Assembly: GCA_963782965.1 (NCBI GenBank)
Contig: CAWALV010000002.1
Location: forward strand, 62,001 to 126,000
Length of the DNA stretch: 64,000 nucleotides
Source: CAWALV01 sp963782965
GTDB taxonomy: Bacteria; Actinomycetota; Actinomycetes; Acidothermales; Acidothermaceae
Reading direction: 5' to 3'
The notes under the pieces are model-generated. The model was not told where the DNA came from. It saw only the letters and a list, made by a program, of their open reading frames with translations, and made no database searches. Positions 59,494 through 64,000 of the stretch are shown here, one piece after another. How positions within the stretch are numbered: position 1 is the first letter of the stretch; every line of letters starts with the position of its first letter. The position numbers were made by a program, and so were the translations under genes.

Positions 59494-59691
59494 ATGAAGC
59501 GCGTCCTGATCACCGGTCTGATCGCCATCCCCGTCCTGCTGGCGCTGTCCTATCCATGGCGTGACGCCGACCACGGCGCCGGCGCAGTCGTCAGTGCGAT
59601 CGGATGGTTCGGCTTCCTGCTTGCGCTGCTCACCGTCATCGCGGTGTCGATCACCCTCGCAGCACGAAGGGCCCGCAGTCGCCGAGCCTGA
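59494..59691 (+). CDS. small two-helix membrane protein
   Basis: A 65-residue protein: a first helix VLITGLIAIPVLLALSYPW, a short DADHGAGA loop, a second helix VSAIGWFGFLLALLTVIAVS and a basic end. The ATG follows AGAAGGAGA, a strong ribosome site. It probably forms an operon with the secreted protein upstream and is closed by a terminator hairpin 13 bases later. Function unknown. Confidence 0.72.
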   Translation: MKRVLITGLIAIPVLLALSYPWRDADHGAGAVVSAIGWFGFLLALLTVIAVSITLAARRARSRRA

Positions 59692-59703
59692 ACCTGACAG
59701 TGA

Positions 59704-59732
59704 AGGCGCCGGGCCCTCGTGGCCCGGCGCCT
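59704..59732 (+). terminator. 12-bp stem with 5-base loop
   Basis: AGGCGCCGGGCC (59704-59715) pairs exactly with GGCCCGGCGCCT (59721-59732) around CTCGT. It lies 13 bases after the small membrane protein stop and ends that transcript; there is no T-run. Confidence 0.8.
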
Positions 59733-59930
59733 CACGTCCTTCGCATACTGAAATGGCCAACCGAGGCGCGACGGGTTTGCCGATGCGGAGCTTGCAGAGC
59801 CGATCGGCTTACTCCGGGCTCCCGCGTCATCGTGATTTGACACCTGCACCGGCGTCCAAGCGACGCCCATGACCGCCGTCTCATCCGAAAATGACGTGGC
59901 GGCCATCGTCGGTGGTCATAGCCTCGCAAC

Positions 59931-60400
59931 GTGGTGTGGGACGAAGGATTTTCGCGCAGGTACGACGAATGGTCGGCGCCGATGACCGGCGACGTCCCTT
60001 TCTACGCCAGCCTCGCGTGCCACACCGACGGTCCGGTTGTCGAACTCGCTGTGGGCAACGGACGCGTCGCGGTACCAGTCGCGGCGGCCATCGGCCGGAC
60101 CGTGATCGGCATGGATCTGTCGTCGGTGATGCTCGAACAGGCCGAAGAACGCGCGTCCGACTTGGTCTGCGCCGCCAGGACATGCGCGACCTCTCACTCG
60201 ACGAACCCGCCCCGTTCCGGGCGCCCCTTCATCTGCCGACCTGGCAGGACCGGCGCCGTACCTTCGAACGCGTCGCCGCGTCGCTTCAGCCAGGTGGTCG
60301 CTTCGCGTGGAACGCGTTCGCCTTCGACCACCGCCTTGCGGCCCGCTACAACGGGCAGCGCCAGGAGCACACCCTCTTCGGTGATCAAGCCGGTGTGACC
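59931..60400 (+). pseudogene. remnant of a SAM-dependent methyltransferase
   Basis: From the GTG at 59931 the frame gives a class I methyltransferase start: FSRRYDEWSAPMTGDVPFYA, then VVELAVGNGRVAVPVAAAIG and MDLSSVMLEQA. The family match then moves to another frame (DMRDLSLDEPAPF, LHLPTWQDRRRTFERVAASL, GGRFAWNAFAFDHRLAARYN) and stops short at the following hairpin. The usual C-terminal third is missing, and a few residues seem lost before LHLPTW. The shift is not the single extra base seen in other broken genes here, so this looks like real decay. Confidence 0.7.
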
Positions 60401-60440
60401 GCGCCACGCCGGCGCGTCGGGTCACACCTGCTTGATCACC
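60380..60440. terminator. 21-bp nearly perfect inverted repeat over the HAAS gene stop
   Basis: GGTGATCAAGCCGGTGTGACC (60380-60400, shown less one base of context) pairs with 60420-60440 with a single mismatch, around a 19-base loop that itself holds GCGCC/GGCGC. It covers the minus-strand stop codon at 60436 and cuts off the methyltransferase remnant, so it may terminate in both directions. Confidence 0.7.
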
Positions 60441-61182
60441 GCGAAGGGAGGGGTTCACCGGCCGGAGCAGACCCGAGATCTCGTGGCTGCAGCAAAGCGC
60501 GGGCGGCGCGGACGCAGAAGTACACGGTCGCCGGAAGTGCAACCAGTGCACCGCTGAGCGGGAAGCCGACGCCGGGGGTGCCGGTCTGGGCGGCTTGGTC
60601 GACGGAGACGATCGCGAGCCCAGCAGTGCCGGCGGCAAACGCGGCGGCGCCGAGCGCATCGACCAGCCCGGCCGGCAACAGCGACGGCTGCCCGGCATAC
60701 CGCCGCCACGCCAGGTAGCCGAGAAGGAGCAGCAACCCGACCAGCCCGGCGATGACCCGCAGCACCACGGCGTCGTCCGCGACTTCTTGGACCGAAGGGC
60801 CAGGGCCCTGGCCCGGAAACACCGTGACCCCGCCGACGAACGAGCGCCCGGCCCACACGTTCATCACCAAGGCCACGAGCCCGCTGATGCCGACCGCGAC
60901 GAGCCCGCAGCCGGCCAAGAACACCGCGGCGCGCAACGTCTCCAAAACCAGTGCCCGCAACGACCGGCGCGCGGTGGCGTGCACGATCGGTGCCACCGGC
61001 CCGAAGCGACGTACGGCCTCGGTCTCGGCCGCCTGCCGCGACATGCCGGCCCCGACCAGTTCGGACGCCGTAGCGTGCAAATGGTCGCCGGCCTCGTCGA
61101 GCAGTCGCCGCGTCGTGCGCGCATCCGCCCGGGTACGGCGCAGCAGTTCGTCGAGGTATTCCTCGATCGGGGTCTCACTCAT
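60436..61182 (-). CDS. HAAS-domain (permease prefix) membrane protein
   Basis: A 248-residue protein. The N-terminal cytoplasmic part (PIEEYLDELLRRTRADARTT, then LLDEAGDHLHATASELVGAG and EAVRRFGP) is the DUF1700/HAAS helical domain commonly partnered with PadR regulators. Four hydrophobic helices follow. The ATG at 61182 overlaps the padR stop in ATGA. HAAS proteins are thought to relay a signal with their PadR partner; the mechanism here is unknown. Confidence 0.8.
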   Translation of the reverse strand: MSETPIEEYLDELLRRTRADARTTRRLLDEAGDHLHATASELVGAGMSRQAAETEAVRRFGPVAPIVHATARRSLRALVLETLRAAVFLAGCGLVAVGISGLVALVMNVWAGRSFVGGVTVFPGQGPGPSVQEVADDAVVLRVIAGLVGLLLLLGYLAWRRYAGQPSLLPAGLVDALGAAAFAAGTAGLAIVSVDQAAQTGTPGVGFPLSGALVALPATVYFCVRAARALLQPRDLGSAPAGEPLPSR

Positions 61183-61487
61183 GCGATCACCGCCTGCATG
61201 GTAGCGACGTAGCTTTGCCACGCACGCCGTTGCGATGCGAACTCCTTGCGGCCGCGCGCCGTCAGCGTATACGTGCGTCGACGCCGGCCCCGCGCAGACT
61301 CGATCGAGCTTTCGATGAGCCCGGCCTGTTCCAGCCGGTGCAACGCGGGATAGATGGTGCCCTCCGCCAGATCGAACTCACCGGCACTCCGTTCACGCAA
61401 GGCTGCGATGATCGCGTACCCGTGGGCCGGGCCGTCACGCAGCACTCCCATGAGCATCAAATCCACGTTGCTCGTCAACCACGCCAT
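61179..61487 (-). CDS. PadR-family regulator (short)
   Basis: A 102-residue winged-helix repressor: SNVDLMLMGVLRDGPAHGYA, IIAALRERSAGEFDLAEGTI, YPALHRLEQAGLIESSIESA then GRRRRTYTLTARGRKEFASQ. It is the short PadR type without a large C-terminal domain. ATG 61487 follows CGAGG. It is translationally coupled to the HAAS gene and probably represses this operon. Confidence 0.9.
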   Translation of the reverse strand: MAWLTSNVDLMLMGVLRDGPAHGYAIIAALRERSAGEFDLAEGTIYPALHRLEQAGLIESSIESARGRRRRTYTLTARGRKEFASQRRAWQSYVATMQAVIA

Positions 61488-61894
61488 ACCTCGGGAGTCT
61501 AGGCATCGCGGCGCTAGGTGTCTAGTCCCGAATCCTTGACGCGGGGCCAGCCACAAAGAGGGCGGCCATCGGCGCTCTATGGCGCCCAGGATGGGTCCGA
61601 TCGAGGATGACGGCGGGACCAGCCCTCTTCGGCCCAAGTCACGGGCGAGACCAACGTCGAGGTGTGCGACGTCGTCTTCACCCTTCATGCGACGGCACCC
61701 GCAACCGCCTAGGGTTCGTCGCGGTCGGGCCGGCCAATCCGAGGATCCGAGCGGCAAAGCGGAACGTGGTACCACTGCCACGTCGCCAACGGCAGTGACC
61801 GTTAGGCGCCGCGACGACCCGTCCCGACCGGCCGGGCCGCGGTTCAGCTGAACCACACCTGTGGATATACGCCGCGGCCTACAGCGAGCCGGCC
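61488..61894. other. 407-bp intergenic stretch
   Basis: No gene seen. Near padR there are CTAG-containing repeats (61496-61525) that could be its operator. Further on are an inverted repeat CACTGCC/GGCAGTG (61773-61797), a perfect 14-bp palindrome GGTTCAGCTGAACC (61841-61854) and an adjoining CCACA-CC-TGTGG. The last ones lie downstream of the DHFR-like gene stop. Confidence 0.5.
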
Positions 61895-62459
61895 CTAGCG
61901 CGCGACGCGGTAGCGGAGGTAGAGCACTCCCGAGTTGAACGTGCGGGTGTCGACGAGTTCCAGATCGACCCGTCGCTCGCGCTGCGGAAAGAACGGAATG
62001 CCGCCGCCAACCAGTACCGGGTAGACCCTGGCCCGGTACTCATCGATCAGGCCCAACTCGGCCGCCTCGGCGGCCAGCGTCGCACCGCCGATGGCGATAT
62101 CGCCCTCCACCGGTTCGGCTCGCAACCGCTCGATCTCCCCCGCCACGTCACCACGGGCCAGCCTCGCGTTGCCCTGAACTGCCGACAGCGTCGTGGAGAA
62201 GACCACTTTGGGCAGCGCCTTCCACAGTGCCGCCCATTCGAGCATCGAGTCGTCGAGCGATGGGTCGGAGTCGGCTGTCTCCCAGTACAGCATCGTCTCG
62301 TACAGCCGACGCCCCAACAGATAGACGCCGACCTGTCGTGATCTCGTCAGTGACGAAGCGAAAGACCTCATCGCCGGGCACCGTCCAGGTGAAGTCGCCG
62401 TCCGGCCCGACGATGTAGCCGTCGAGCGAGACGCCCATCGAATAGGTCACGCTGCGCAT
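61895..62459 (-). pseudogene. dihydrofolate reductase-like (RibD C-terminal) protein, broken by a +1 frameshift
   Basis: From ATG 62459 the frame gives MRSVTYSMGVSLDGYIVGPD and GDFTWTVPGDEVFRFVTDEI, the start of a RibD-C/DHFR-like protein. The match then resumes one frame over as RQVGVYLLGRRLYETMLYWE, then GDIAIGGATLAAEAAELGLI, EYRARVYPVLVGGGIPFFPQ and a stop at 61895. One extra base within 62334-62344 accounts for the break (565 nt is 3x188+1). The corrected protein would be about 187 residues, normal for this family of uncharacterised NADPH reductases. Confidence 0.85.
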
Positions 62460-62506
62460 CGCAAGCCCGCCTCGGCTCACCGGTTCACCACCGGTTCACC
62501 GGTTCG

Positions 62507-62545
62507 GCCGTCCGGCCGGTGGGGCTCACCCACCGGCCGGACGGC
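62507..62545 (-). terminator. 17-bp perfect stem, 5-base loop
   Basis: GCCGTCCGGCCGGTGGG (62507-62523) pairs exactly with 62529-62545 around GCTCA. It starts 7 bases past the protease stop on the minus strand and also shields the DHFR-like gene from read-through. Just beyond it, CACCGGTTCAC is repeated. Confidence 0.85.
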
Positions 62546-62551
62546 ACCGAA

Positions 62552-64000
62552 TCAGGGTGCGAGCGCTGCGATCCAGGCCGGCCCACCCGTGCCGAGCCCG
62601 GTCACGTCGTCCCAGCCCTTGTTGATGCTCAGCGAGCTGTCCTGGTTGAAGGTGCGCACCGAGTACAGCAACCCCGAGCTGGCGTCGACACCGTTGGCGT
62701 AGTCGACGCGAACGTCGCCCTCCGACTTCGGCTTGCCCTTGACGTCGTTGAACGCGCCGGGGTTGTTGTAGATCACCGGGTTGAGCAGCCCGACCGCCGA
62801 GCCCGCGTTCTCGATCGCCAACGCGGTGAGGCCCGCGAACAGCGGCGACGCGAGGCTGGTGCCACCGATGCGGTACTGGTCGTAGTACTTGCCGTCGGGG
62901 AAGGTCTGCGTCTCCCCGATCAGCATGCCGGTGTTCGGGTCGGCGTCCATCGCGACGTCAGGCACCCCGCGATACGCGCCGGGCACCGCCGACCCCTGGT
63001 AGCTCGGCTTGTTGAACAGCGACGAGAAGCCGCCGCCCGAGCCGTACAGGAATCCGACCGGGTTCCAGCTGCTGCCGTTGCTCGACAACGAGTACTTGAC
63101 CGTGCCCCAGCCGGTCTCGTCGATGATCTGGCCACTGCTGCCGATCTCGGTCGACGTGCCGCCGACGCTGGTCACGTACGGGTCGGACGTCGGGTAGTCG
63201 GCCTGCCGGTAGCCGGTGTTCGCCAGCTCGTCGCCGTTGTCACCGGAGGAGAACATGAAGCTGATGCCCTCGATCGCACCCTGGAGGAACACGGCTTCGT
63301 ACGCCGGGATGATGCTGGCGTCCTCGCCTTCCTCTGGCTCGCCCCAGGAGTTGGTCACCAGCTGCGCCTGGTCGTCGATGACCACTTGGGCCAGCGCATC
63401 GAGCAGGTCGTTGTCCAAGCAGCTCGCGGCGCCGTAGTAGTGGATGTTCGCACCGGGCGCCATCGCGTGAACCGCTTCGACGTCAAGTGTCTCCTCGCCG
63501 TACCAACCCGACGGGCCGCACAGGCCACCGTGGTTGAACGACGCGGCCTTGGTCTGGGTGAACTGGCCGGGCGCGTAGCTGCCGTCGCCGTTGTTCGTCG
63601 CGTAGGTCTGCGCGTCGGAGACGATCTTCGGCGACGCGTACGCGTCGGTGATCGCCACGGTCACGCCGCTCCCGTCGAGTGACGTGCCGCCCTCGTAGGC
63701 CGCGCGCAGGTAGGGGCCGGTGTAGCCGCACGGCGCGTAGGCCAGCGTCTTGCCGTCGAACTGCGGCAGCGGCGTCGAGAAGTCGGCCTCGTACTTGGCC
63801 TTGACCTGGCCGTAGTAGATCGAGCACGGCCGCGCGTTACGGAAGCCGGGCGGCGGAGCAGCGGCGGGCTTCGGTGGCGTGGCGTAGTGCTGGGAGGTGT
63901 CGAGCCCTTCGACCGTCAGCACGCTGGACGCGAGCGAAGCGGGCAGGCTGACCGCGCCGGCCGGCGCTTGCACGACCGCGCCGTCGTGCTTGTAGCGGTT
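62552..64000 (-). CDS. S53 family (sedolisin) secreted serine-carboxyl protease, 5' part outside the window
   Basis: The frame is open to the right edge, so the N-terminus is missing; 482 codons are visible. The end of an activation domain (LASSVLTVEGLDTSQHY) is followed by the catalytic domain. The acidic catalytic pair lies in YGEETLDVEAVHAMAPG (Glu and Asp), a supporting Asp in VTNSWGEPEE to SSGDNGDE, and the nucleophile Ser in GGTSLASPLFAGLTAL. A calcium site is expected near the end (WDDVTGLGTGGP). Such enzymes are exported, self-activating and usually work at acid pH. Closed by the strong hairpin at 62507. Confidence 0.93.
   Translation of the reverse strand, partial: NRYKHDGAVVQAPAGAVSLPASLASSVLTVEGLDTSQHYATPPKPAAAPPPGFRNARPCSIYYGQVKAKYEADFSTPLPQFDGKTLAYAPCGYTGPYLRAAYEGGTSLDGSGVTVAITDAYASPKIVSDAQTYATNNGDGSYAPGQFTQTKAASFNHGGLCGPSGWYGEETLDVEAVHAMAPGANIHYYGAASCLDNDLLDALAQVVIDDQAQLVTNSWGEPEEGEDASIIPAYEAVFLQGAIEGISFMFSSGDNGDELANTGYRQADYPTSDPYVTSVGGTSTEIGSSGQIIDETGWGTVKYSLSSNGSSWNPVGFLYGSGGGFSSLFNKPSYQGSAVPGAYRGVPDVAMDADPNTGMLIGETQTFPDGKYYDQYRIGGTSLASPLFAGLTALAIENAGSAVGLLNPVIYNNPGAFNDVKGKPKSEGDVRVDYANGVDASSGLLYSVRTFNQDSSLSINKGWDDVTGLGTGGPAWIAALAP

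Noticed and set aside
16840..62459. Programmed frameshifting as the cause of the five split genes
   Set aside because: The sites share no slippery heptamer or downstream structure, and the genes are unrelated housekeeping or transport types.
1..64000. CRISPR arrays, insertion sequences, transposases or phage genes
   Set aside because: None seen; the only short tandem repeats are the 9-, 15- and 19-bp sets, which lack spacers.

Overview
The window is GC-rich, densely packed actinobacterial DNA. The pointers are GTG/TTG starts with third-position GC bias, a Bpa-type proteasome activator, a mycobacterial-style MutT1, DUF5709 and DUF4446 proteins, and a c-di-AMP riboswitch ahead of an NlpC/P60 hydrolase. 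I cannot name the species; a soil or plant-associated Actinomycetota (Frankia/Jatrophihabitans/Mycobacteriales side) would fit.

Layout. 0-16.4 kb is mostly housekeeping: EamA transporter and MOSC protein, an L,D-transpeptidase lipoprotein, a polyphosphate operon (ppk, CYTH-CHAD, mutT1), an F420-type NADP oxidoreductase, DUF5709 and ChaB proteins, the riboswitch-controlled NlpC/P60 protein, a flavoprotein disulfide reductase, an in-frame fusion of mannose-6-phosphate isomerase with signal peptidase I, an MT-A70 methyltransferase and a polysaccharide deacetylase. 16.4-21.5 kb is a sparse, decayed accessory stretch. It holds two frame-broken small genes, an orphan sugar-ABC permease, repeats and hairpins, a lipoprotein, and a VapBC45-type toxin-antitoxin pair lying between an intact tRNA-Ser and a copy of that tRNA's 3' part. 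21.7-33.1 kb is housekeeping again: quinone oxidoreductase (frame-broken), bpa, HAD phosphatase, serS, GT87 mannosyltransferase, anti-sigma-like ATPase, YbjQ, Fpg/Nei glycosylase, DoxX and a penicillin-binding protein.

33.2-56.5 kb is a lignin-aromatic catabolic supercluster. An aldehyde dehydrogenase, PobA and a VanAB-like Rieske demethylase funnel aromatic aldehydes, 4-hydroxybenzoate and vanillate to protocatechuate. The operon pcaI-J-F-H-G-B-D-C then carries protocatechuate through the beta-ketoadipate pathway to succinyl-CoA and acetyl-CoA, and ends in a MetE-like methyltransferase gene. A translationally chained Liv-type ABC transporter plus MFS permease, two IclR regulators, a TetR regulator with a perfect 18-bp operator and a TIGR03086-cupin fusion complete it. 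Matching inverted repeats lie in front of pcaI, the aldehyde dehydrogenase and one iclR gene. 56.6-64 kb carries a two-component system, secreted and small membrane proteins, a degraded methyltransferase, a PadR/HAAS pair, a frame-broken DHFR-like gene and a sedolisin protease running off the right edge.

Five genes (at about 17.1, 19.5, 22.5, 49.4 and 62.3 kb) read through only if one base is removed, always an apparent +1. Three of them are clear family members. Base-calling or assembly errors are the first explanation to test. Annotation was done by eye from sequence and translations, without database searches.
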